A program made the position numbers and the translations under genes. A stretch of 32,182 bases of DNA from Geminicoccaceae bacterium (GTDB lineage Bacteria; Pseudomonadota; Alphaproteobacteria; Geminicoccales; Geminicoccaceae). The notes under the pieces were generated by a model. It had not been told where the DNA came from and did not search any database. It was given only the letters and a program-made list of their open reading frames with translations. Each line of letters starts with the position of its first letter. Position 1 is the stretch's first letter. Below, in pieces: positions 1 to 6,117 of this stretch. Location: positions 1 to 32,182 of the forward strand of contig JANXAZ010000018.1 in the NCBI GenBank assembly GCA_025062095.1, in the 5' to 3' direction.

Positions 1-383
1 AAGTCCCCCGCTTTCCAGCCCGCGGCCACGCTCGGTCGCTCGCCGCGCCAGAAGGCCGCGGCGCTCGTCGCGGCGACGGCGTCCAAGAGCCGACTGGCCA
101 GGACCTCGCCCCGCAAGCCCTGCTCTTCGAGGAGCCTGGGCACTTCGATGCGTTCGACGACGATCGCCTCGCGCCGCGCCTCGGTCACGATCGTCCAGCC
201 CACGACGACGAGGATGGCGATCAAAGCGGCGCTGACGAAGAAGTTGCGGAGCCGATCGAGAAGCGGGCCGAGCGCGGCCGAGGCGCGCGCGAGAGCGGAA
301 ACGAGCCGGCGCGGAGGAGACGGCTCGGAGCCGCGGGCTCCGGCAGGCTCGAAGCGGCCGGCGGCTTCTTCGAGGCGGTGCAT
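1..383 (-). CDS. membrane-anchored protein of unknown function (N-terminal part, runs off the left edge)
   Basis: Only the first 127 codons are inside the window. The ATG at 383-381 follows a strong Shine-Dalgarno sequence (GGGGAGGA). The start of the protein (MHRLEEAAGRFEPAG) is charged and rich in Pro and Gly. One membrane helix follows at about residues 48-65 (FFVSAALIAILVVVGW). After it comes a probably periplasmic segment with the pattern VERIEVPRLLEEQGL, then SRLLDAV. From memory this pattern resembles the start of membrane-anchored TPR proteins in other proteobacteria, but the TPR part would lie outside the window, so I leave the function open. A GC hairpin at 396-414 sits just before the Shine-Dalgarno sequence. 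The upstream crotonase gene is on the same strand, 93 bases away. Confidence 0.7.
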   Translation of the reverse strand, partial: MHRLEEAAGRFEPAGARGSEPSPPRRLVSALARASAALGPLLDRLRNFFVSAALIAILVVVGWTIVTEARREAIVVERIEVPRLLEEQGLRGEVLASRLLDAVAATSAAAFWRGERPSVAAGWKAGD

Positions 384-395
384 GAGGATCCTCCC

Positions 396-414
396 CGGGC
401 GCCCAGCGCGCCCG
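396..414 (-). terminator. GC hairpin between the crotonase gene and the downstream membrane-protein gene
   Basis: Read on the minus strand, a perfect 7-bp stem (CGGGCGC / GCGCCCG) encloses a 5-base loop. It lies after the crotonase gene and immediately before the GGGGAGGA ribosome site of the next gene. No T-run follows, so it is either a Rho-type or attenuating terminator or a structure that limits translation of the downstream gene. Confidence 0.35.
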
Positions 415-476
415 ATGATCTACAGTAGGGATCGAAGGCCGGCCGCGGTCAAGAACGCGCGAAGGGGCGGGCCGGT

Positions 477-1268
477 TCAGGCCCCGCACCAGACCGGGGC
501 GCGCTTTTCCAAGAAGGCGTCGATGCCCTCCGCCGCGTCGCGGGCGAGCATGTTCTCGGTCATGACGCGAGAGGCGTAATCGTAGGCCTCGGCCAGGGGC
601 ATCTCGATCTGGCGGTAGAACGCCTCCTTGCCGATCTTGAGCGTGAGCGGCGATTTGGAGGCGATGGTCGCGGCCATGCGCGCGACCTCGGCGTCGAGCT
701 CGGCTTCCGGGACCACGCGGTTGACGAGGCCGAAGCGCAGCGCGGTGCGGGCGTCGATCGCCTCGCCCAGGAGCAGCATCTCCATCGCTTGCTTGCGGCC
801 GACGTTGCGCGCGAGCGCGACCATGGGCGTGGAGCAGAACAGGCCGATGTTCACGCCCGGGGTGGCGAAGCGGGCGTTCTCCGAGGCCACGGCGAGATCG
901 CAGCTCGCGACGAGCTGGCAGCCGGCGGCGGTGGCGATCCCGTGCACGCGTGCGATCACCGGTTGTGGCAACCGCACGATGCTCTGCATGAGGCGCGAGC
1001 AGACGGCGAAGACCTCCTCGAAGAAGGCGCGGTCGTTGCGCCCCCGGAGCTCCTTGAGGTCGTGGCCGGCGCAAAAGGCGGGGCCGCGGCCTTCGAGGAC
1101 GACCACGCGCACGGCCGGGTCCTCGCGGATGCGATCGAGCTCCGCCTGCAGGGCGCGCATGAGGGCGAGAGAAAGCGCGTTGCGCGCGGCCGGCCGGTTG
1201 AGGGCGAGGCGCGCGATCCCGTCGGTGTCGCTGCGCAAGAGCTCGGGCTCGCCCGTTGTCTCCGCCAT
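477..1268 (-). CDS. enoyl-CoA hydratase/isomerase family protein, ECHDC3-like
   Basis: The protein has 263 residues, the usual size of a crotonase. The ATG at 1268-1266 follows AGGAGAGAGG; the reading frame stays open upstream, but that extension has no family similarity. The oxyanion-hole segment is FCAGHDLKEL (about 65-74) and the second one is IATAAGCQLVASCDLAVAS (111-129). The pattern ATPGVNIGLFCSTP at 135-148 is typical of ECHDC3-type proteins. The two glutamates that activate water in true enoyl-CoA hydratases are replaced: Q118 stands at the first position and G138 at the second. Ordinary hydratase activity is therefore doubtful and the substrate is unknown; binding of an acyl-CoA is the safe statement. 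It sits alone on the minus strand between the ParA/RHH pair and the truncated membrane-protein gene. Confidence 0.9.
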   Translation of the reverse strand: MAETTGEPELLRSDTDGIARLALNRPAARNALSLALMRALQAELDRIREDPAVRVVVLEGRGPAFCAGHDLKELRGRNDRAFFEEVFAVCSRLMQSIVRLPQPVIARVHGIATAAGCQLVASCDLAVASENARFATPGVNIGLFCSTPMVALARNVGRKQAMEMLLLGEAIDARTALRFGLVNRVVPEAELDAEVARMAATIASKSPLTLKIGKEAFYRQIEMPLAEAYDYASRVMTENMLARDAAEGIDAFLEKRAPVWCGA

Positions 1269-1332
1269 GGCCTCTCTCCTTTCCCACCCGCGGGCGGAGC
1301 TATAGCGCGCGCGGGGGCCGGCTGCGAAGGGT

Positions 1333-1704
1333 TCAGCGCTCCTCGCGGCAACAGGGGGCGGGGCGAGGGTCCTCGCGATCGGTTCCGGCCTCGGCGAGGC
1401 AGGCGCAGCCCTGGGCGAGATCGCCCAGAAAGCGCGCGAGGGCCTCGCGCAACAGCGCGCTCGCCGGCCGCCCGAGGCGCGCGGCGGCGATCCGGAGCCG
1501 TCGGTGCTCCTCGGGCTCGAGCCGGCAGGCGACCCGCCGCGGCCCATCGGGTTCGGGCCGCGCCCGCGGCTTCGGCCGCTTCGGCGGCGCGGTGGCGGCG
1601 AGAGCCGGTGCGGGATCGAGGAGGGCGGAGCCGTAGGTGTCGGCGATCGCCCGCGCCTCGCCGCGGCGGACGAGGAGATCGGCCGTCAGCCGCGCCGTTC
1701 TCAT
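1333..1704 (-). CDS. small ribbon-helix-helix-like partner of ParA
   Basis: The protein has 123 residues. Its ATG (1704-1702) overlaps the stop of the parA gene in an ATGA junction, and a good Shine-Dalgarno sequence (GGAGAGG) lies inside the end of parA. The two genes are therefore translationally coupled. The middle part, about residues 60-95, reads as a strand (RVACRL) followed by two helices (EEHRRLRIAAARLGRP and ASALLREALARFL). This is the layout of a ribbon-helix-helix DNA-binding fold. The N-terminal part is basic and Pro/Ala-rich, and the tail has four cysteines (CAC and CC). In plasmid and chromosomal partition modules a small RHH protein often works with a ParA ATPase as centromere binder or adaptor. 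That role is inferred here from position and fold; I do not recognise the family. Confidence 0.75.
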   Translation of the reverse strand: MRTARLTADLLVRRGEARAIADTYGSALLDPAPALAATAPPKRPKPRARPEPDGPRRVACRLEPEEHRRLRIAAARLGRPASALLREALARFLGDLAQGCACLAEAGTDREDPRPAPCCREER

Positions 1705-2432
1705 GTCACCTCTCCGAGCTCGTCGGCGCTTTCGGCCGCTTCGCCCTCGATCCGGCGACGGCCGAACCCGCCCACGGGGATGCGGCGGCGCAAGAAGGCC
1801 TCGCGGTTGGCCAGACGGGCGAGACGCTCGCGCAAGTACAGCCACAAGGCCTCGATCTCGCGCGCCGAGGGGCTCTCGGGGTGGGTCTCCATGACCGTGC
1901 GCCCGTCGATCATCGAGCTCGCCATGACGACCTTCTGGCTCACGAGCACGGGTGCCACGGTACCGTGCTGGGAGAGCGCGACGGCGGCATCGGAGGTCAG
2001 GCGCGAACGCGCGGTGGCGCCGTTGACCACGAAGACGAGCGGCCTCTGCGCGCGCTCGGCGAGATCGAGCGTCGCCCCCACCGCCCGCAGATCGTGCGGG
2101 GAGGGACGGGTCGGCACGAGGATCAGGTCGGAAAGCCGCATCACGCGCGCGATCGCCGCGCTCGCCGCGGGCGGGGTGTCGACGAAGAGGTAACGGAAGC
2201 CGCGGGCGCGCAAGCGAGCGACGTCGTCGTCGAGCGAAGCGAGGGTGGTGCGGGCGAATTCGGGTCCGGGCAGGGCACGCGCGTTCCACCATGCGGCGAG
2301 CGAGCCCTGCGGGTCGCAATCGAGGAGCACCACCGGGCCGTCGCCGATGCGGTGCGCCTGCACGGCGAGATGGCCGCACAAAGTGGTCTTGCCGGAGCCG
2401 CCCTTCTGCGAGCAGATGGCCAGGACCTGCAT
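1701..2432 (-). CDS. orphan ParA-family ATPase
   Basis: The protein has 243 residues and begins directly with the deviant Walker A motif KGGSGKTT (residues 10-17), so it has no DNA-binding N-terminal extension. Other ParA/MinD features are the DCDPQGSL motif (about 38-45), which carries the Walker A' aspartate, and FVDTPPA (about 83-89). The ATG at 2432-2430 follows GGGAG. Such ATPases dimerise on ATP and bind DNA non-specifically to position cargo such as plasmids, chromosomes, chemoreceptor clusters or polymer granules. No parB gene and no clear cargo gene is nearby; the only partner is the overlapping RHH gene. This is therefore not the main chromosomal parAB locus, and the cargo is unknown. 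Confidence 0.92.
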   Translation of the reverse strand: MQVLAICSQKGGSGKTTLCGHLAVQAHRIGDGPVVLLDCDPQGSLAAWWNARALPGPEFARTTLASLDDDVARLRARGFRYLFVDTPPAASAAIARVMRLSDLILVPTRPSPHDLRAVGATLDLAERAQRPLVFVVNGATARSRLTSDAAVALSQHGTVAPVLVSQKVVMASSMIDGRTVMETHPESPSAREIEALWLYLRERLARLANREAFLRRRIPVGGFGRRRIEGEAAESADELGEVT

Positions 2433-2552
2433 GGCGACGCTCCCGATGCACGAGGGAATGGGCCGCGAGCCGCACCCGATCCTGCCCCCGCAGCCCTTAA
2501 GATTCCGTCAACGCGCACGCGCACGGGAGGCGTCCCGCGAGCGGAGGAGCCG

Positions 2553-3017
2553 ATGGCGGGCCGGATGACGGCGGAAGAGTTCGAGGAGCTCGCGACCCGC
2601 GGCGTACCCTACGTCGGTCAGCTCGGCTGTCGGGTCCGTCGGTTCGAGCCCGGTCGGGTCGAGGTCGAGCTGCCCTGGCAGGAGATGCTCGTGCGGCCCG
2701 GAGGAACGATCTGCGGTCCGGCCATGTTCGCGCTCGCGGACATCACGCTCTACGGGGTGGTCCTGTCCCTGATCGGGCGGGTCGAGCTCGCGGTGACCAC
2801 CGATCTGACGATGCATTTCCTGAGCCGGCCGCGCCCCGGCGATCTCGCGGCCGAAGGTCGGATCTTACGGCTCGGCACGCGGTTGGCGGTGGGCGAGGTG
2901 GTGATCCGCGCCGCCGGGCGGCCGGAGCCGGTCGCCCATGCCGTGGGCACCTACGCCATCCCGCTCGAAGCCGGAGGCGGGCGCGGAGCGGTTGACAAAG
3001 ACGGGGGCGGATCCTAG
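2553..3017 (+). CDS. PaaI-type hotdog-fold thioesterase
   Basis: The protein has 154 residues. I chose the ATG at 2553 because GGAGGAG precedes it at good spacing; an in-frame ATG at 2565 is a weaker choice. The core is a single hotdog domain: PGGTICGPAMFALADITLYG (about residues 50-69) corresponds to the central helix of PaaI/YbgC-type enzymes, with the Asp of ALAD as the likely catalytic acid. VTTDLTMHFLSRP is the following strand typical of the family. These enzymes hydrolyse acyl-CoA or aryl-CoA thioesters in the cytoplasm; the substrate cannot be read from the sequence. The gene is divergent from parA, and its last codons contain the -35 element of the probable rplM promoter. Confidence 0.88.
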   Translation: MAGRMTAEEFEELATRGVPYVGQLGCRVRRFEPGRVEVELPWQEMLVRPGGTICGPAMFALADITLYGVVLSLIGRVELAVTTDLTMHFLSRPRPGDLAAEGRILRLGTRLAVGEVVIRAAGRPEPVAHAVGTYAIPLEAGGGRGAVDKDGGGS

Positions 3018-3020
3018 CTA
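2992..3020 (+). promoter_or_regulatory. probable promoter of rplM-rpsI
   Basis: A perfect -35 element TTGACA (2992-2997) is followed after exactly 17 bases by TAGCTA (3015-3020). The -10 match is weak, but a good -35 with a relaxed -10 is common in alphaproteobacteria. The promoter overlaps the end of the thioesterase gene and would give a leader of about 90 bases before the rplM start. Confidence 0.5.
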
Positions 3021-3103
3021 GGCGGTCCGCGCGGGGGCGGCGCGCTCCCGCAAAAGAGCTGTCGTTGCCGCTCGCGGCCCTGCGGCCGGCGGCACCCGCC
3101 ATG

Positions 3104-3123
3104 GATGCGAACCGATGCGAACC
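3104..3123 (+). repeat. tandem 10-bp direct repeat spanning the rplM start codon
   Basis: GATGCGAACC occurs twice in a row (3104-3113 and 3114-3123). Each copy contains an ATG; only the second (3115) is in frame with L13. The first (3105), and another ATG at 3101, open a different, long reading frame. No Shine-Dalgarno sequence stands out before any of them. Confidence 0.9.
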
Positions 3124-3591
3124 TATTCGGCGCGGCCCTCGGAGATCGAGCGCCGCTGGTGGTTGATCGACGCCGACGGGTTGGTGCTCGGCCGTCTCGC
3201 CGCGATCATCGCCGACCGACTGCGCGGCAAACACAAGCCGATCTGGACGCCGCATCTGGATTGCGGCGACCACGTGGTGGTGATCAACGCCGAGAAGGTG
3301 GCGCTCACCGGCCGCAAGCGCGAGCAGAAGGTCTATTACCGCCACACCGGCTATCCCGGCGGGATCAAGCAGGTGACCGCGGGCAAGCTCCTCGAGGGAC
3401 GTTTTCCGGAGCGGGTGATCGAGATGGCGGTGAGCCGAATGATCAGCCGCGGACCGCTGCAGCGCAAGGTCCTCAAGAAGCTCCACGTGTACAAGGGACC
3501 CGAGCATCCGCACGCGGCCCAGAAGCCGATTCCCCTCGACGTCGGCGCGATGAACCGCAAGAACAGCATCAAGGAGATCGCACATGGCTGA
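3115..3591 (+). CDS. rplM: 50S ribosomal protein L13
   Basis: The protein has 158 residues, slightly longer than the E. coli protein and usual for alphaproteobacteria. It is collinear with L13 from [16 protein letters not shown] onward, with the conserved segments [33 protein letters not shown] and YKGPEHPH. The start at 3115 is fixed by this similarity, since the neighbouring ATGs at 3101 and 3105 are in another frame. It lacks a visible Shine-Dalgarno sequence and lies in a tandem 10-bp repeat. L13 is an early-assembling protein of the large subunit and in E. coli represses its own operon through the mRNA leader; whether the leader here does so cannot be seen. It overlaps rpsI by 8 bases. 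Confidence 0.98.
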   Translation: MRTYSARPSEIERRWWLIDADGLVLGRLAAIIADRLRGKHKPIWTPHLDCGDHVVVINAEKVALTGRKREQKVYYRHTGYPGGIKQVTAGKLLEGRFPERVIEMAVSRMISRGPLQRKVLKKLHVYKGPEHPHAAQKPIPLDVGAMNRKNSIKEIAHG

Positions 3592-4066
3592 GACGGTGCG
3601 CTCCTTGGCCGATCTCGCGAAGCTGCGACCGGCCCCGCCCGCGCCCGTGGAAGCCCCGGCCGAGCCCAAGCTCGACGCTCTCGGGCGCGCCTACGCCACG
3701 GGGCGGCGCAAGAACGCGGTGGCGCGCGTGTGGCTCAAGCCCGGAAGCGGGCGCTTCGTCGTCAACGGCAAGGACATGGCGAGCTATTTCGCGCGCCCGA
3801 CCCTGCAGATGATCATCAACCAGCCCTTCGACGTGCTCAACCGACGCGGCCAGTACGACGTGTTGTGCACGGTCAGCGGGGGCGGGTTGTCGGGTCAGGC
3901 CGGCGCGGTCCGCCACGGCATCAGCCGGGCGCTCGTGAACTACGATCCGAGCGTGCGCCCGATCCTCAAGGCCGGCGGCTTCCTGACCCGCGACGACCGG
4001 GTGGTCGAGCGCAAGAAGTACGGCCGGCGCAAGGCCCGGCGCAGCTTCCAGTTCTCCAAGCGCTGA
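3584..4066 (+). CDS. rpsI: 30S ribosomal protein S9
   Basis: The protein has 160 residues. After an alphaproteobacterial N-terminal extension of about 35 residues rich in Ala and Pro, the S9 core starts with [18 protein letters not shown]. It ends with the basic tail [17 protein letters not shown], whose final SKR reaches into the ribosomal P site. The ATG overlaps the end of rplM by 8 bases, and the ribosome site AAGGAG at about 3569-3575 lies within rplM. The pair is the normal rplM-rpsI operon. A strong hairpin follows the stop codon. Confidence 0.98.
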   Translation: MAETVRSLADLAKLRPAPPAPVEAPAEPKLDALGRAYATGRRKNAVARVWLKPGSGRFVVNGKDMASYFARPTLQMIINQPFDVLNRRGQYDVLCTVSGGGLSGQAGAVRHGISRALVNYDPSVRPILKAGGFLTRDDRVVERKKYGRRKARRSFQFSKR

Positions 4067-4069
4067 GAC

Positions 4070-4089
4070 GTCGGGGCCCGCGCCCCGAC
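4070..4089 (+). terminator. hairpin after rpsI
   Basis: A perfect 8-bp stem (GTCGGGGC / GCCCCGAC) with a 4-base loop begins 4 bases after the rpsI stop. No T-run follows, but strong GC hairpins without a U-tract are common as terminators or 3'-end stabilisers in GC-rich genomes. The ribokinase gene starts 56 bases further on and may have its own promoter. Confidence 0.55.
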
Positions 4090-4145
4090 CCCTGGACAGC
4101 CCGGCGCGGTTCGGCCAAGAGCACGGCCGTTCGGGGAGGACGGTC

Positions 4146-5060
4146 GTGCTCGTGGTCCTGGGCTCGATCAACGCCGATCTCGTGTTCCGCGTCGAAAGCC
4201 TGCCGCGGCCGGGCGAGACGGTGTCGTGCGCGAGTTTCGCGTTCCACCACGGCGGCAAGGGCGCGAACCAGGCCTGTGCGGCCGCCCGCGCGGGCGCCGT
4301 GGTGCGCTTCGTGGGATGCGTGGGCGAGGACGCCTGGGGCCCCGTCCTGCGGCGCGGGCTCGAGGAGGCGGGGGTCGACACGAGCCTGCTCGCCACCTCG
4401 CCGCGCCCGAGCGGCACGGCGGTGATCGCGGTCGACGAGACCGGCGAGAACGCGATCCTCGTCGCGAGCGGCGCGAACCTCGACGTCTCGGCCGATCAGC
4501 TCGATCGGGCGGGGCTCGGAAAAGGCACCACGCTCTTGTGCCAGAACGAGATCCCTCTCGCGACGACGCGCGCGGGGCTCGCGCGAGGGCGCGCTCTGGG
4601 GGCGCGCACGATTCTCAACTTCGCCCCGGCCGTCGCCGGGGCGCTCGCCGTTCTCGACGAGGTCGACGTGCTCGTAGTCAACCACGGCGAGGCGACGCGC
4701 CTTCTCGACCGCGATCTGCCGCCCGAGGCGGCGGTGCGGGCGCTCGCCTCGCACACGCGTACCTGCGTGCTCACCCTCGGCCGCGACGGTGCGCTCGCCG
4801 TGGGGCCCGAGGGCGCCTGGCACGTGCCCGCGCTCCCGGTCGAGCCGGTGGACACCACGGGGGCCGGCGACACCTTCACCGGTGTGCTGGCGGCGGGTCT
4901 CGATCTCGGCCTTCCCTGGACGGAAGCGCTGGCCCGCGCGGCGGTCGCCGCGGGGATCGTCTGCGAGCGGCTCGGAGCCCGCTCGGGTCAACCGACTTCC
5001 GAAGAGGTGGCGGCGCGGCGGGCCGAGCTGCCGCCCGTGCTGCCGCTCGCGCTGTCGTGA
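4146..5060 (+). CDS. rbsK: ribokinase / PfkB-family sugar kinase
   Basis: The protein has 304 residues, the normal ribokinase length. The start is GTG at 4146, preceded by GGGGAGGA at good spacing, and gives an N-terminus (MLVVLGSINADLV) that fits the family exactly. The first PfkB signature is GGKGANQ (36-42). The second is DTTGAGDTF (about 236-244), with the catalytic base D242 and its anion hole. It would phosphorylate D-ribose to ribose 5-phosphate in the cytoplasm. No ribose transporter or deoxyribose/nucleoside gene is adjacent, so another furanose is possible. It is followed by hairpins before the convergent methyltransferase gene. Confidence 0.88.
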   Translation: MLVVLGSINADLVFRVESLPRPGETVSCASFAFHHGGKGANQACAAARAGAVVRFVGCVGEDAWGPVLRRGLEEAGVDTSLLATSPRPSGTAVIAVDETGENAILVASGANLDVSADQLDRAGLGKGTTLLCQNEIPLATTRAGLARGRALGARTILNFAPAVAGALAVLDEVDVLVVNHGEATRLLDRDLPPEAAVRALASHTRTCVLTLGRDGALAVGPEGAWHVPALPVEPVDTTGAGDTFTGVLAAGLDLGLPWTEALARAAVAAGIVCERLGARSGQPTSEEVAARRAELPPVLPLALS

Positions 5061-5068
5061 TCGGCCGC

Positions 5069-5094
5069 GACCGCGCGCGGGCGAGGGCGCGGTC
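5069..5094. terminator. hairpin after the ribokinase gene
   Basis: An 8-bp inverted repeat (GACCGCGC / GCGCGGTC) with a 10-base loop begins 8 bases after the ribokinase stop. There is no T-run. The position between convergent genes fits a terminator. Confidence 0.35.
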
Positions 5095-5148
5095 CCGGAT
5101 AGCCGGAAGAGGTCCTGTCGCCGAGAAGCCGGAGCGGGCCGCGCGGAA

Positions 5149-5174
5149 GACGACGCGCCGCTCGGAGCGTCGTC
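5149..5174. repeat. second inverted repeat in the convergent intergenic region
   Basis: A perfect 8-bp stem (GACGACGC / GCGTCGTC) with a 10-base loop lies in the middle of the 261-base gap 5061-5321. No convincing gene is seen in this gap. The stem size and loop length equal those of the hairpin at 5069-5094, so the gap may hold one terminator for each side. Confidence 0.35.
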
Positions 5175-5321
5175 GTCGCGGGCGCCCGCCGGCTCCGGGG
5201 GAGGAAGAGCCGACGGGCGCGGCGTCGAACCGACGCAGGGCGGTTGCGCCATCCTCGTTTACGGAGCCGGCAGCGGAGCGGATCACCGCGCTCGCGCACG
5301 GACCGTCGCCGTCGCGCGCGT

Positions 5322-6083
5322 TCAGGTGGGACTGCCGCGCTGGAAGGGGGCGAAGCGGACGGGCAAGAGGCGCCGGGTCTCTAGGCGCCCGTCTCGGGTC
5401 TTGCGCACGACCGTGAGATACTGGACCCCGTCGGCCGGGCCCAGGGGCAGCACGAGCCGCCCGTCGGGTGCGAGCTGGGCGAGAAGGGGCGGTGGGAGAT
5501 GGTCCACCGCTTCCTTGACGATGATCGCATCGAACGGTGCCCGCTCGGGCCAGCCGTCGTAGCCGTCGCCGACCCTGAGGGCCACGCGGCCGGGGGCGAG
5601 CTCGCTCAACAGCCGGCGCGCGATCTCGGCGAGCTCGGGCAGGATCTCCACGGTCGTCACCTCGGCCCCCATGCGGGCGAGCAGCGCCGCCTGGTAGCCG
5701 GTATCCGTCCCGGTCTCGAAGACCCGCGCACCGGGACGGATCTCGGCGGCGTGGAGCATCAAGGCGGTCAGGAAGGGAGCCGTGAGGTTCTGGGCGGGGT
5801 GGATCGGCAAGGGTCCGGGGCCGTAGGCGTGGGCCCGCAGCGCGGCGGGAACGAAGCGCTCGCGCGGGACTTCCCGCATGGCTTCGAGCACGCGGGGGTC
5901 GAGTTCGCGCACTCCCGTCAGATGCGCCGTCGCCGCGGCCTCGAGCGCGAGATGGCGGATCATCTCCTCGCGCGCTCGGGCGAAATCCGCTTCCGCGACG
6001 CGCTCGAAGGCGGGAGGGGAAATTTCCGGGGGAGCGAGCCAAGGGCCCGCCAGAAAGAGCTGGGCCAACACGAGCCCGATCAT
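5322..6083 (-). CDS. pcm: divergent protein-L-isoaspartate O-methyltransferase
   Basis: The protein has 253 residues. The ATG at 6083-6081 is preceded by GGAGG at good spacing. After a hydrophobic, uncharged N-terminus (about residues 2-16) that could be a weak export signal, the Pcm domain runs from about residue 40 to the end. The S-adenosylmethionine motif I is VFETGTDTGYQAALLA (121-136), and FDAIIVKEA is the family strand 4. Pcm repairs isoaspartyl residues in aged proteins. Two motifs deviate from E. coli Pcm: the active-site loop TISQP appears as NLTAP (99-103), and IGTGSG as TGTDTG. This marks a separate subfamily, possibly periplasmic. The gene lies 34 bases downstream of the GGDEF-EAL gene on the same strand and is probably cotranscribed with it. 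Confidence 0.8.
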   Translation of the reverse strand: MIGLVLAQLFLAGPWLAPPEISPPAFERVAEADFARAREEMIRHLALEAAATAHLTGVRELDPRVLEAMREVPRERFVPAALRAHAYGPGPLPIHPAQNLTAPFLTALMLHAAEIRPGARVFETGTDTGYQAALLARMGAEVTTVEILPELAEIARRLLSELAPGRVALRVGDGYDGWPERAPFDAIIVKEAVDHLPPPLLAQLAPDGRLVLPLGPADGVQYLTVVRKTRDGRLETRRLLPVRFAPFQRGSPT

Positions 6084-6117
6084 CGCACGTCCTCCGATGC
6101 GCCGGTCGACCCGGAGC

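Noticed and set aside
1333-2432. ParA/RHH pair as a toxin-antitoxin module or the main chromosome partition locus
   Set aside because: The first gene is a clear ParA ATPase and not a toxin, and no parB, gidA/gidB or parS-like repeats are nearby.
789-2550. Long N-terminal extension of the thioesterase frame
   Set aside because: It crosses the crotonase, RHH and ParA genes in antisense. The thioesterase domain starts at the ATG 2553, which has its own strong ribosome site.
2433-2552. TTGACG on the minus strand (2511-2506) as a parA promoter
   Set aside because: No acceptable -10 element lies 16-19 bases downstream; the -35 match alone is not enough.
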